A DNA stretch of 64,000 bases from Undaria pinnatifida. Its lineage: Eukaryota > Sar > Phaeophyceae > Laminariales > Alariaceae. Position 1 is the first letter of the stretch. Each line of letters opens with the position of its first letter. This document shows, in pieces, positions 47,485 to 53,609 of this stretch. The translations under genes were made by a program, and so were the position numbers. The DNA is taken from assembly GCA_012845835.1 (NCBI GenBank), contig JABAKD010000008.1, positions 11,739,060 through 11,803,059 on the forward strand, in the 5' to 3' direction. Under the pieces are notes generated by a model, which ran no database searches, was not told where the DNA came from, and saw only the letters and a program-made list of their open reading frames with translations.

Positions 47485-50400
47485 GGTGGTGGTGGTATTG
47501 GTGTTGGTGTTGGTGTTGGTGTTGGTGTTGGTGTTGGTGTTGGTGTTGGTGTTGGTGTTGGTGTTGGTGTTGGTGTTGGTGTTGGTGTTGGTGTTGGTGT
47601 TGGTGTTGGTGTTGGTGTTGGTGTTGGTGTTGGTGTTGGTGTTGGTGTTGGTGTTGGTGTTGGTGTTGGTGTTGTTGGTGTTGGTGTTGGTTTTAGTGTT
47701 GGTGTTGATGTCGGTGTTGATGTTGGTGTTGGTGTTGGTGTTGGTGATGGTGTTGTTAGTGTTGGTGTTGGTGTTGGTGTTGGTGTTGGTGTTGCTGTTG
47801 GTGTTGGTGTTGGTGTTGGTGTTGGTGTTGGTGTTGGTGTTGGTGTTGGTGTTGGTGTTGGTGTTGGTGTTGGTGTTGGTGTTGGTGTTGGTGTTGGTGT
47901 TGGTGTTGGTGTTGGTGTTGGTGTTGGTGTTGGTGGTGGTGTTGGTGTTGGTGTTGGTGTTGGTGTTGGTGTTGGTGTTGGTGTTGGTGTTGGTGTTGGT
48001 GTTGGTGGTGGTGATGGTGTTGTTAGTGTTGGTGTTGGTGTTGGTGTTGGTGTTGGTGTTGGTGTTGGTGTTGGTGTTGGTGTTGGTGTTGGTGTTGGTG
48101 TTGGTGTTGGTTTTGGTGTTGGTGTTGGTGTTGGTGTTGGTGTTGGTGTTGGTGTTGGTGTTGGTGTTGGTGGTGGTGGTGGTGTTGGTGGTGTTGGTGG
48201 TGGTGGTGGTGTTGGTGTTGGTTTTAGTGTTGGTGTTGGTGTCGGTGTTGATGTTGGCGTTGGTGTTGGTGTTGGTATTGGTGTTGGTGTTGATGGTGTT
48301 GGTTTTAGTGTTGGTGTTGGTGTCGGTGTTGATGTTGGTGTTGGTGTTGGTGTTGGTATTGGTGTTGGTGTTGGTGGTGTTGGTGGTGTTGGTGGTGGTG
48401 GTGGTGTTGGTGGTGTTGGTGGTGGTGGTGTTGATGTTGGTGTTGGTGGTGGTGTTGGTGTTGATGTTGGTGTTGGTGTTGATGTTGGTGTTGGTGTTGT
48501 TGTTGCTGTTGTTGTTGTTGTTGTTGTTGTTGTTGCTGTTGTTGTTGCTGTTGTTGTTGTTGGTGTTGGTGTTGGTGTTGTTGTTGTTGTCGTTGTTGTT
48601 GTTTTTTTGCGACATGACACTGACTATGTGAAATGGTTAGCTGCGATGCGGTAAACACATCGCCCAGGGCTGAATGCTTTCTTTTTTTTGCGTTGCTAGG
48701 TACCGAGTGTTACTCGAGCGAACAGCCCGCCGTGAAACGCGGGGTAACCCCCGCCCTATCGCATCGTACCCTTGGTCAGACGCGTGCTACGATAGAGGTA
48801 GCAGTTTTTGTCTGAAAAATGTTTTCTGGACGACAGGGCTCCTTACCCCAAAATCGTCCGAAAAATACGCCATATTTTTTGCACGATTTTCTCGTTCTGT
48901 AGCTAGGCACATGGGATTTTTTCATCCGGTATACTTGTGTACATATAACACATTTATTTTTATCCATATTCGTGTTTGTGTCGTGAAGGACATGATGTCT
49001 TAAGCACCCTAATTCAGGAACCTCGGAAAAAAAGTGGTGCACCTCTATCGTAGCACGCGTCGTCATATTGGTTGTAGCATGCAAGTTTGAGAAGTCTCGT
49101 TCAAACAGAAATACACGGGGTTTTGTTCGGTCAAGCAGTATGTAAACTGCCCTCGTATAAAGCACGCGTCTATTCACTCATGTGGCGGGCTCTCACAGTT
49201 GCCGAGAGGTTCGTTGAAAGCCCGTTGGTACGTAATACTACTACATAGCTCCGACATGTACCTTTTGTGCGCCCGTGCGCTTCCCTCGTGCCCCCCCTGT
49301 CGCGCGTGAACCTCTCTCGACTCGACAGGCAGCATCGGAGGAGGTGCAGTCAGTTAGAGCTCTACCTACCCTCACCGCCTGAGACACGAAAGAGGGGCGC
49401 CTTGACAGGACAGAAGCACACGTCTCCCAGCGCGTCACGACAAAGTCCGTGTACAATACCCCCTCCTACCTACCCGACTACACCGATTGCTATCCTAAGA
49501 GATAGACGGTGGCCACCGACGGCGAAACAAGAAAGGAGACAGGACGCACGACGCAAAACAAGTTTTATGCAGTATATATATATATATATATGGAAAAAAG
49601 TGCACAATGAGCGCCCTGGTGTCGGAGGTGCGTCTCTATTAGGAGTAGGAACGGTGCTACGCTTCGAAAGGGGCGCATGAAGGTCCCAATGGTCAAATGA
49701 CTAATGCAAGCAACAAATGAATACCCCCCCGCCCGCCTGCCCGTCCACGCCACGGCCGGATCAACGCCACGGTGTTGTAGTACCATACCGACGCGTACTA
49801 CGATAGAGGTTGCAGTTTTCGTCTGAATTGGTTTCCGAATGACGGGGCTCAACCTTAACCCAAAATCGTCCGAAAAAAAGGCCATTTTGTTGGAACGATT
49901 CTCGTTCTGTAGAGCTAGGCCATGGCATTTTTTTCATCCGGCATACTTGTGTACATAACACATTTATTTCTTGTCCAAATTCGATTTGGGGTTAACCCTT
50001 TTGAGGCCCGTGTATTGCGACCAAAAAATCAATGGTTGCGACATTTTCAAGCGTTTACCTGTAGCTTGAGCTCGCAGCAGTACGAGCAAGATCATGCTGC
50101 GCGCATCCCGTACAGATCTCTGCACTATTGTCGTTCGGACACCAATTCTATCACCCCCAGCCAGCGGTGGCCAATGCCGTAATCGTCAATTTTCGTCGTC
50201 AAATTTTCCCTCTGAAGCGTCAAAGGGGTTAAGAACAGAGGACATGTCTTGAAGCTCCCAAACCGAGGAACGCCAGAAAAAAAAGTGGTGCATATAAGCA
50301 CAAGTGATAGCAGACAAAAGACGGAGGGGGTCAAGAGGGGGCAGGGAGAGGTGTGATCCGGTTTCGATTGACGTGTTCGATTGACTTTCCCCCCGATAAG

Positions 50401-51128
50401 AAACGCCTCTTATTTTATTAATCTACTTCGAAATACGTCAGCCGTTATTGCACATCACTCGGTCCGCGTTTCAGTGTTTCCCCGATTGAAGAGCGACAAT
50501 CTCTATCGTAGCACGCGTCTACCCCCCCCCTCAGTTCATCACCGGTTTTGAACCACCCACACGAGTGACTCTTTATCCGTCACGACGGTACGTACGAAAT
50601 TTCTTCCAACTCAAAGGCGATTATTTTTTGGCGCAGCAGCAGCACAGCCTACGGTACCCTTCCCTCTCTCTCTTGTGACCATATTTAACACGCAAAGTTT
50701 TAAACAGCTCAACTCGTGACACAGGCTTAAGATCGCAAAAAAAGAACACACAGAGGGGGTCACTCTATCTCTCGCGAGCGAGTGACCAGAACCACTGAAC
50801 AAAAAACACCCCCAAAAGTGACCCCCCCCTCCGGGCCCCCTACACCCCGTGGCTTGGGCGTGCGGTCGGTCGCGAATCCCTTACCCCCCGTCGCCATATG
50901 TGCCAATTGATTACCTTGCCGTATTTTGCGTCAATTGTGATCTTTGGACCAGTGATGGTTCTAAGACACTATCATGAACCCGTTCGGTACTTCAGCTACA
51001 GGAATATATATATATATATATGTATATATGTCAACGAAAATAAAATTGACTAACATTTTTCACAGGAAATCGACCCAGAGATACGCTTCTACTTTGTTGT
51101 TAAGGGGGAGGAGATAACCTTAAAGTAG
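18385..51128 (+). CDS. Gene B: unrecognised coiled-coil protein, nine small exons over 33 kb
   Basis: Exons: 18385-18610, 20433-20665, 29293-29364, 32946-33002, 34781-34878, 39303-39357, 42340-42414, 45556-45648, 51066-51128 (stop). Phases agree at every junction, including a split Ala codon (exons 1/2) and a split Glu codon (exons 5/6). The product is about 312-323 residues. After a Ser/Pro/Arg-rich start it becomes charged and helical: [105 protein letters not shown]. It ends [21 protein letters not shown] do not recognise the family. Missing small exons, especially in the 8.6-kb intron 2, are possible. The introns hold most of the transposons described below. Confidence 0.6.
19323..19622 (+). 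mobile_element. tRNA-derived SINE, family A, copy
   Basis: GCCCCGGTGACGTATCAGGT to CTGGAAAGTAGATGTGTGTG and an A run. It differs from 11698-12019 by scattered substitutions, for example a damaged box B (GTGAGCTCGCATCC). Confidence 0.8.
20268..20330 (+). mobile_element. LINE extreme 3-prime fragment
   Basis: It contains CGCCTCGAAAGGGATGCGTG and GTCAAATGGCTAAGGCAAGC followed by AATAAAAAAG, as at the 3-prime ends of the other LINE copies. It lies about 100 bases before the exon 2 acceptor of gene B. Confidence 0.65.
20433..20665 (+). CDS. Gene B exon 2
   Basis: The acceptor is TTTTATTTCCAG. The first two bases complete the split codon (G+CT, Ala). The product runs [20 protein letters not shown], then [20 protein letters not shown], then [19 protein letters not shown], and ends in phase 0 at donor GTGTGT. 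The second half is predicted helical and charged. Confidence 0.6.
21983..22254 (-). mobile_element. MITE family 1 copy
   Basis: It is bounded by CACGTGCTACGGTAGAGGT and the inverted match ACCTCTGTTGTAGCATGCGT. The core, in inverted order, has TTCGGGAGCCTCCTCCCAAA and CCATGACC. The left end overlaps debris of a SINE-like sequence. Confidence 0.7.
22367..22445. repeat. 79-bp element with 14-bp inverted ends
   Basis: TAGTAAATAGGACC at 22367-22380 is the exact inverse complement of GGTCCTATTTACTA at 22432-22445, with partial pairing continuing outward. The AT-rich centre would form the loop. It may be a tiny non-autonomous element or an RNA hairpin in the gene B intron. Confidence 0.6.
22830..23060. 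repeat. GATC/CTAG-rich palindromic field
   Basis: Dense short palindromes such as GATCTAGATGATCTAGATC mark this stretch. Related stretches lie at 20936-21125 and 25796-25945, where GATCTAGACGATCTAGATC occurs. No coding content was seen. Confidence 0.55.
23093..23370 (-). mobile_element. MITE family 1 copy, right end degraded
   Basis: It starts GACGCGCGCTACGATGGAGG and carries the inverted core (CTCCTCCCAAAAACAGATTT, CCCATGGCCTA, CCGACGATTTTGAGTTAAGG). The far end fades after GGTATACCTTCA. Confidence 0.6.
23488..23746. repeat. (CGTT)n tetranucleotide array
   Basis: About 65 near-perfect CGTT units. It gives open frames on both strands only because it has no stop codon in either sense. Confidence 0.95.
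23959..24261 (-). mobile_element. MITE family 1 copy
   Basis: It begins ACGCATGCTACGGTAGAGAG and ends CTCTATCTCGTAGCACGCGT. The core has TCTCCCAAAAAAAAAACCTG and CCGACGATTTGGGTTAAGGA. Confidence 0.7.
24276..24601. mobile_element. 308-bp element with 48-bp perfect inverted termini (24285-24592)
   Basis: The left terminus 24285-24332 and right terminus 24545-24592 are exact inverse complements over 48 bp, starting GGGAGACCCTATTTGCAGGA. It is flanked by CCGGATGAC (24276-24284) and CTGGATGAC (24593-24601), a 9-bp target duplication with one mismatch. Nine-base duplications with long termini are typical of Mutator-like elements, so a non-autonomous MULE is the likely class. The interior has a GC-rich NGCGGCGAAGCCGCGC hairpin area and a telomere-like tract. 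No transposase is encoded. Confidence 0.8.
24459..24510. repeat. telomere-like GGGTTGGGGTTAGGG tract
   Basis: Six to seven units of GGGGTT and GGGTTA stand in tandem, a motif of the TTAGGG class and G-quadruplex-prone on the plus strand. It lies entirely inside the 308-bp inverted-terminus element, so it arrived as cargo or arose within it. Confidence 0.8.
25507..25790 (+). repeat. 270-bp dispersed repeat, copy 1
   Basis: It starts GTTAAGATACGCCTGCGAAA and contains ATGGGTTTCGTATGATAAGG, the palindrome GATCGGAGGC...GCCTCCGATC, and AGTACTCTCCGAGGACCTGC. The second copy is at 28267-28535 in the same orientation. Confidence 0.85.
25995..26277 (-). mobile_element. MITE family 2 copy
   Basis: Minus-strand copy. 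Ends pair as TTCTATGGGTAGCACCCC and GGGGCGCTATGTCGTAGAA. Internal blocks are AAATCGCCGGTTTTGAAACC and CCCGACGTCATCGTTCGATA. Confidence 0.65.
27804..28074 (+). mobile_element. MITE family 1 copy
   Basis: It starts GACGCGTGCGTGCTACGATA and ends CACCGTAGAGCACGTGTC. The core has CTGAATGACGGGGCGTCCTT, AAGCGTCGGAAATC, CATGGGATTTTTTTGCC, CCTCCCAAATTGAGGAGC. Confidence 0.7.
28267..28535 (+). repeat. 270-bp dispersed repeat, copy 2
   Basis: Second copy of the repeat at 25507-25790. The 24-bp palindrome here is perfect (GATCGGAGGCAC followed by GCGCCTCCGATC, about 28377-28400). Confidence 0.85.
29070..29135 (-). mobile_element. tRNA-like fragment (SINE head)
   Basis: On the minus strand GTGGGTTCGAATCCCAC is a perfectly paired T-arm followed by CATCCACCA. 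The 5-prime half (ATGGCGTCGTCGGCAGGACC) does not fold as a proper D-arm and no matching acceptor strand was found. I therefore call it tRNA-derived rather than a tRNA gene. The 20-base block GGTCCTGCCGACGACGCCAT (plus sense) recurs in gene B exon 8. Confidence 0.5.
29293..29364 (+). CDS. Gene B exon 3
   Basis: It encodes [20 protein letters not shown] and LQEL and ends at donor GTACGT in phase 0. The acceptor region is CGCAGAGAG, where three consecutive AGs offer all three phases; the third gives phase 0 and fits exon 2. The pyrimidine tract has been replaced by a (GACC)n repeat. C-x-H-x-x-x-C may bind metal, but this is weak. Confidence 0.5.
29928..30165. repeat. about 20-21-bp tandem repeat (ACTCAAAATCAGTTTTTAT)
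   Basis: About eleven units with small length changes, AT-rich. Open frames across it come from the unit length and are not genes. Confidence 0.85.
30448..30801 (+). mobile_element. MITE family 2 copy interrupted by the TTAA mini-element
   Basis: It starts GACTGATTCTACGATAGCCC and ends GGGGGCTGCCGTAGAACGAC. Internal blocks are CCAGCGATTTTCTTTAA, CGATGACGTCGGGGTGTCGA and AATCGGCGATTTCGTTGAAG. An 81-bp element sits at its TTAA (30495-30498). Confidence 0.75.
30499..30579 (+). mobile_element. 81-bp mini-element inserted at TTAA
   Basis: It is flanked on both sides by TTAA (30495-30498 and 30580-30583). Ends are CCCCTTTGGAGCCCC and GTTGTAAAGGGG, inverted for the first eight bases. The empty site CTTTAACGAACG is present in the related MITE at 39799-40119. 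TTAA targeting with C-rich ends is the hallmark of piggyBac-type elements. Confidence 0.8.
30840..31160 (+). mobile_element. MITE family 1 copy
   Basis: It starts GACGCGTGCTACGATAGAGG, has CTGAATGACGGGGCTCCTC in the core, and ends TTCTATCGCAGCACGCGCGT. Confidence 0.75.
32381..32462 (-). mobile_element. 82-bp mini-element inserted at TTAA, second intact copy
   Basis: It is flanked by TTAA at 32377-32380 and 32463-32466, and inserted in a MITE family 1 core. The undisturbed core elsewhere reads GGGGCTCCTTAACCCAAAAT. It is the inverse of 30499-30579 with few differences (CTATACTAAATCCAAGT, TTTTGTCCCCAAAAA). Confidence 0.8.
32946..33002 (+). CDS. Gene B exon 4
   Basis: This exon is 57 nt, phase 0 at both ends, with a strong pyrimidine tract and acceptor TTTTTTTAATAG and donor GTGAGA. 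It encodes [19 protein letters not shown], an acidic helical segment. Confidence 0.6.
33166..33262. repeat. 24-bp tandem repeat (GACATCATCTGAGATACTGTAA)
   Basis: Four units in direct order just after exon 4 of gene B. Single related units stand at 33037-33060, and each contains ATCTGAGATA, which also occurs inside exon 4. Confidence 0.85.
33426..33840 (+). mobile_element. SINE-like element, diverged family
   Basis: GTGGAGTAGCAGG and GCGAGTTCGAATCCTCCCGA resemble tRNA boxes. The body has CGAGTAAAAGCTCGAGTTAC and GCCGAACCCTACTACAGTAC and a tail CGACCACGGCTTGTTGACCA shared loosely with SINE family A and with 52380-52665. Confidence 0.5.
33941..34256 (+). mobile_element. SINE family A copy nested in a MITE family 1
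   Basis: Head GGTCGCCCCGGTGGCGTATC, box B GTGAGTTCGAATCCACCCGA, poly-A end at 34239-34256. To its left is a MITE 1 start (CAGACGCGTGTTACGATCGA near 33868 and GGACGTCGGGGCTCC). To its right the same MITE core continues (CGTCGGAAATAGGCCATTTT). The SINE therefore landed in the MITE. Confidence 0.85.
34781..34878 (+). CDS. Gene B exon 5
   Basis: Acceptor TTTACTGTTTTGCAG, donor GTAAGC. It encodes [20 protein letters not shown] and [12 protein letters not shown] plus two bases (GA) of a Glu codon completed by exon 6. It is strongly helical and coiled-coil-like. Confidence 0.65.
35229..35561 (+). mobile_element. MITE family 1 copy
   Basis: It starts GACCCGTGCTACGATAGATG, ends CCTCTACCGTAGAACTCGTC, core CTGAATGACGGGGCTCCTTA. 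Confidence 0.7.
35649..35972 (-). mobile_element. MITE family 1 copy, inverted
   Basis: It starts GAAGCGTACTACGATAGAGG and ends CTCTATCATCGTAGCATGCG. The core runs in the reverse order (CAATTTGGGAGCTTAAGACC early, GGTTAAGGAGTCCCGTCATT late). Confidence 0.7.
36469..36755 (-). mobile_element. MITE family 1 copy, inverted
   Basis: It starts GGATGCTTGCTACGACAGAG and ends CCTCTATTATCGTAGCGCGC, with CAATTCGGGAGCTTAAGAGA and TTAAGGAGCCCCGTCCTTCA inside. A partial copy abuts it on the left from about 36410. Confidence 0.7.
37174..37551 (+). other. 126-codon open frame of uncertain meaning
   Basis: This is the longest non-repetitive open frame in gene B intron 5. The translation is hydrophobic and Ser-rich without a recognisable motif, and no good splice sites bracket it. 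It is followed by a piece (37565-37680) shared with 21494-21590, so it may be a transposon remnant. I do not call it a gene. Confidence 0.2.
38415..38706 (+). mobile_element. MITE family 1 copy
   Basis: It starts GACGAGTGCTACGATAAAGG and ends ACCTCTTTCGTAGCAAGAGT, with CTGAATGACGGGGCTCCTCC in the core. Confidence 0.7.
39303..39357 (+). CDS. Gene B exon 6
   Basis: Acceptor CCCCTGTGCAG, donor GTGAAC. The first G completes the Glu codon from exon 5, then [18 protein letters not shown]. The phase fit across a split codon strongly links exons 5 and 6. Confidence 0.65.
39387..39674 (+). mobile_element. MITE family 1 copy
   Basis: It starts GACGCATGCTACTACGATGG and ends CTCTATCATCGTAGCACGCG. It lies 30 bases after the exon 6 donor of gene B. 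Confidence 0.75.
39799..40119 (+). mobile_element. MITE family 2 copy with intact TTAA site
   Basis: It starts GATTCTATGATAGCCCCCCC and ends GGGCTTCCGTAGAACGACTC. It has CAGCGATTTTCTTTAACGAA (the empty TTAA target) and CGATGACGTCGGGGTGGCAA. A block with TTCGTCGAAATCACAGCTGA at about 39905-39960 recurs at 11280, 29560 and 46825. Confidence 0.7.
40563..41288. repeat. 88-bp satellite array, about 8 units
   Basis: Each unit has AAAACAGATCATCTAGATCA, CTACAATAGGACATATG, TTCTGAGGCTCTTAACCTAT and TGAGGAGCTCTATATACCTC. Units from 40682 to 41207 are evenly spaced at about 88 bp; the first is the most diverged. Confidence 0.9.
41332..42012 (+). mobile_element. tandem trimer of MITE family 1 left halves ending in one right end
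   Basis: Three left ends follow each other: CATGCTACTACGATAAAAGT (41332 on), CATGCTACGCTAGAGGTATT (41537 on) and CACGCTACGATAGAGGTATC (41731 on). Units are about 205 and 194 bp, joined by CATCCTGCAACCCGA. Only the third proceeds to a right end, CCTCTATCGAAGCACGCGTA. Confidence 0.7.
42340..42414 (+). CDS. Gene B exon 7
   Basis: 75 nt, phase 0 at both ends. It encodes [20 protein letters not shown] and ERKEQ, a clear coiled coil. The acceptor GACGCTTCTTAAG is weak; the donor is GTGGGG. Confidence 0.55.
42764..43015 (+). mobile_element. MITE family 2 copy
   Basis: It starts GACTGACTCTACGATAGCCC and ends GGGGCTACCGTAGAACGACT, with CAGCGATTTTCTTTAACGGA and AAAACCGGCGATTTCGTTAA inside. It is the shortest and cleanest copy of the family. 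Confidence 0.75.
43431..43772 (+). repeat. tandem pair of 140-bp repeat
   Basis: CATCCCCCACGGTCTACAGG, ATGCAGCAGATTCTAAGAA, AACATGAGGAGCTAGC, ATCTCACCCGACC and AAACATGCCTTC occur twice, from 43431 and from 43629. Further copies start near 44640 and 44950. Confidence 0.8.
44495..44775. repeat. large inverted repeat with central 45-bp hairpin
   Basis: The hairpin at 44602-44646 is CCCTGTACCGTGGGACG, loop, CGTCCCACGGGTACAGGG, with one bulge. The flanking arms are diverged inverse copies of the 140-bp repeat (GATTGAGCTCCTCATGCGAG on the left, GAGCTCTAGCTCAATAATAT on the right). Confidence 0.7.
45330..45490 (-). mobile_element. SINE family B tail fragment
   Basis: It carries TAACTCAGATCCGGGGTCA in modified form (CAACTCAGATCCGGGGTCAC) and TTTATTTTTATCGCGAGAAG, the inverse of the blocks at 16593-16745. 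Confidence 0.6.
45556..45648 (+). CDS. Gene B exon 8
   Basis: 93 nt, phase 0 at both ends. It encodes [20 protein letters not shown] and [11 protein letters not shown]. The acceptor GGAGATCTAAG lacks a pyrimidine tract and the donor GTTTCT is weak, so the borders are less sure than the others. Twenty bases coding GPADDA are identical to part of the tRNA-like fragment at 29112-29131. Confidence 0.45.
46409..46665 (+). mobile_element. MITE family 1, complete 257-bp copy
   Basis: It starts GACGCGTGCTACGATCGAGG and ends CTCCGTCGTAGCACGCGTC. Core: CCGAATGGCTGGGCTCCTCA, AAATCGTCGGAAATTATAGG, TCCCATGGGATTTTTCACCC, GAGATCTTGAGCTCCCAAAT. Confidence 0.8.
47019..47296 (-). mobile_element. MITE family 1 copy, inverted
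   Basis: It starts GACGCGTGCTATTCATACGA and ends CCTCTATCGTAGCATGCGTC. The inverted core has CAATTTGGGAGCTCAAGACC and TTTCCGACGATTTGGGGCTA. Confidence 0.75.
47417..48602. repeat. 1.2-kb (GGTGTT)n / (GTT)n array in gene B intron 8
   Basis: It starts and ends as GTT units and is GGTGTT units in the middle, with GGTGGT and GATGTT variants. Long translated frames across it (Val-Leu, Val-Gly, Pro-Thr, Asn-Thr repeats) are a by-product of the unit length. Confidence 0.95.
48779..49061 (+). mobile_element. MITE family 1, reference copy with perfect 21-bp inverted ends
   Basis: The first 21 bases, GACGCGTGCTACGATAGAGG plus T, are the exact inverse complement of the last 21. Length is 283 bp. The core has TTTTCTGGACGACAGGGCTC, CAAAATCGTCCGAAAAATAC, CTAGGCACATGGGATTTTTT and ATGATGTCTTAAGCACCCTA. 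No coding capacity. GTCA stands on both sides, but a target duplication is not consistent across copies. Confidence 0.85.
49483..49725 (+). mobile_element. LINE 3-prime fragment
   Basis: It contains TTGCTATCCTAAGAGATAGA, CGGTGGCCACCGACGGC, CGTCTCTATTAGGAGTAGGA and TAATGCAAGCAACAAATGA, matching the LINE end at 63790-64000. A TA dinucleotide run (49573-49591) interrupts it. Confidence 0.7.
49790..50300 (+). mobile_element. MITE family 1 copy split by a TTAA element
   Basis: It starts GACGCGTACTACGATAGAGG and continues with the usual core to TCCAAATTCGATTTGGGG. The core resumes after 50232 as GAACAGAGGACATGTCTTGA. The right end is worn. Confidence 0.65.
49996..50228 (+). mobile_element. 233-bp element inserted at TTAA
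   Basis: TTAA flanks at 49992-49995 and 50229-50232. Ends CCCTTTTGAGGC and GCGTCAAAGGGG are inverted (CCC-TTTTGA against CCCC-TTTGA). It is longer and of different interior than the 81-82-bp elements, but uses the same target and similar tips. Confidence 0.7.
51066..51128 (+). CDS. Gene B exon 9 (terminal)
   Basis: The acceptor is CATTTTTCACAG. The exon reads [20 protein letters not shown] and stops with TAG at 51126-51128. Phase 0 fits exon 8. The short hydrophobic-then-charged end is a plausible natural C-terminus. Confidence 0.6.
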   Translation, partial: EIDPEIRFYFVVKGEEITLK

Positions 51129-52379
51129 CTTTGTCAAAAAAGCTGAGCAAGAGGAGCCGAGCGACACGCGCCGAGAGCACGATGTGCTTTTTAACTCTTG
51201 TACCTCGCCGCACTCCCCCCCCCCCTCCCCCCTCCCGCCCGCGCACACTTCTGCACGGATGATGCGGCGCCGCACTGTTATATATGACGGACGGTTTGAC
51301 AAGGCCGCACAATTATTCAACAGTAAAATGGTTGATGTGACCGCACTGACTGTAGTACTTAGCCGGACCGTACGATCGCATTGTAGATGCATAAGGGCTT
51401 TACCCAGAGGTAAGTGGGAGGAATGTTCACGGGTCGTGCTGCAGACGGGTCCCCGGGGGGGGGGCTCTAGAGAACTAAGTGTAGAAGGGGATTTATTGCC
51501 GCCGACGCCTACGATAAAAAGGTCTAGCATTTTTGGGAAAACTAATTTTCTGAAATTCGGAACTCCTTCAGAACTCCCCAAATCCCCTCTCCCTATACTC
51601 TTTCCAGGATTTTTTTGGCCGAAAAGGGGTTTCCAGTTGTGAATGCGTTAGGATCTTTTGTGCAGCATACCACGGTATTTGTTTGAGGGGGGGGGGGCTT
51701 TAGACCTGTGGGACCATGTGTGAGATTATTCATCCTCGGGGGCTACTGGCACTTCCATGTTACTCAAAATCAGTTTTTTTTCTCTGGGTGTGGGGCGTAT
51801 GGATTAAGTCTCTCAGAAAAAGGATATACATGGTGAACCTCTGCCGTGCTATTATTAATAGTGCTATATTTTAGTAACATCTTATGTATGTGTGTGTGCG
51901 ATGTAGGTGGAGACACAGAGTCAAAAAGGCTTGCCACGAAACACGAAGCGCGATGTTTTTTGTATGATTTTACGTATGTGTGCGGTGGGTGGAGTCAAGT
52001 CTAAAAGAGGCTTGCCAGGAGCAGGGTAAAACCTAGCGGAAAAAGAAGCGACATTTTTTTTGCATTGCACATGAAATGTGAGGAAAGCACGACCTTCGGG
52101 GTGATATCACGTGTCAGCTTGAAAATAGATAAAAGTATCGACCCTTAAATAGATCGAACGCTCCACCTAAGCTGGACGTGTGCATACGTGAAACACAAAA
52201 AACAAAATGGCGGGGCGCTGTGTGTACTCGTTGTCGTCGTTGCTTGCTCGTTCGCGTTATTACATGGCAAAACTTAATGCGTGTTGTTCAAGTTAGCACC
52301 CCGTACTACCGTCCCGGCGCAGGTGTTTTCCCACATGTACTTCTGATGACGGGAACGCCGAGACGCCGTTAATTTCCGC

Positions 52380-52665
52380 GCACGGTTTTCGGTTGCGAGC
52401 GCGAGAGCGTGAGCGAGAAAAATTCGATCAAAGTCGACGAGCTCATTTTAAAGAAGCTTAAAAGCGGGAAAATTCCGAACCCTATGTGCGCGCGATTAAA
52501 AAAAAAATGAACGCAAGTATACATCGGGGGGGGGGAAGAAGGGAGGACACCTGTGAAGCCACGCGCGGCTTGTCCAGAAGGTCGCTGCGAGGGTAAAACC
52601 CTCTTACACGGGTTGAGAGATGAGATGGAGAGTGAAAAAGCGATACATGATTAAAAAACAAACAA
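52380..52665 (+). mobile_element. SINE-like body and tail
   Basis: GCGAGCGCGAGAGCGTGAGC, AATTCCGAACCCTATGTGCG, GGACACCTGTGAAGCCACGC and GGCTTGTCCAGAAGGTCGCT correspond to the body of SINE family A and of the element at 33426-33840. The head is missing. Confidence 0.55.
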
Positions 52666-53609
52666 ACGTGTGTGACAGGAGATTCTGAAACAAGCCCCGT
52701 GATTTACGCCTCCCGGCCGCAACGGCGCGACGAAACTCTTCAACATGAAGCTGCTGAGCGGCCCAACTGGTTAACCTGGTACCCAAAGCCCACTTGGTAG
52801 CACCACCACTCCAGCACTGTAGGTCTAGGTCGGTTCGGATCTGATGGGCTGTTTGACAAGTCCTTGAAAGAAAAAAAACATTTTTTTTATTGTCATATAG
52901 CCCATAGGGGTTCGAATCTCCCTTAGTGGTCGTAAGTGTGTATTCTCGAATAAAGAAATGCTCTTGCGCGTGGAGCCAGTCAACAAAAAAAACTAGAGAG
53001 CTTCCAGCCCCGGGATATTATAAAAATAAAAATACACGCGACTCCAGCTGTGAGATCGAAGAAGATCTTGTCGAAACTTATCTTTGCAAGAAGCTGTATA
53101 TTGATACTCCGATCGCGGGTGTTGTAAACGGGGTGTATATGTTCTCGAGAGTTTCTGTGCTGCTGCCAAAAAAATAACCAAACCCGTGTTTTCGAAGCTC
53201 AAGGGATTAAGCGTTCTCGTTAGTCGCACGTGAATAATCGTGTGTGCGAGAAAATACTTGGCTTCACAGAGTTTATCTTGATGAGAAAAAGTGCGTACCC
53301 CCCGAGATTCGAACATTGTGGGGTGCTATGTGTGCGCGCCTTTTCGGCAAGATTCGACGGCTGAGATGGTATACCTGGCACTTTCTTTCATAATAAACCT
53401 CTGGGGGACGTTTGGTTTGACTTCTTGTCCCTCTGGTTTTGGTCCCACCCAGCGACGGCAATGCTGATAGCCCGCCCATGGGGCATTTTTAACGGGACGC
53501 GCACCGGGGCTCACAGGTCACCGGGCCGCGCAGGTAAGGAGCGGACAGACGCACACCGCATAACACCCGGGTGATCTAGCACACCCCTAGAAAAACGCAC
53601 ACCCTCTCT

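Noticed and set aside
47180-48658. Open frames of 400-480 codons (Val-Leu, Val-Gly, Pro-Thr, Asn-Thr)
   Set aside because: They are produced wholly by the GGTGTT array and are present in several frames and both strands at once.
51184-51642. 152-codon plus-strand open frame after gene B
   Set aside because: It crosses a poly-C run and ends in a diverged TTAA-element; no conserved character.
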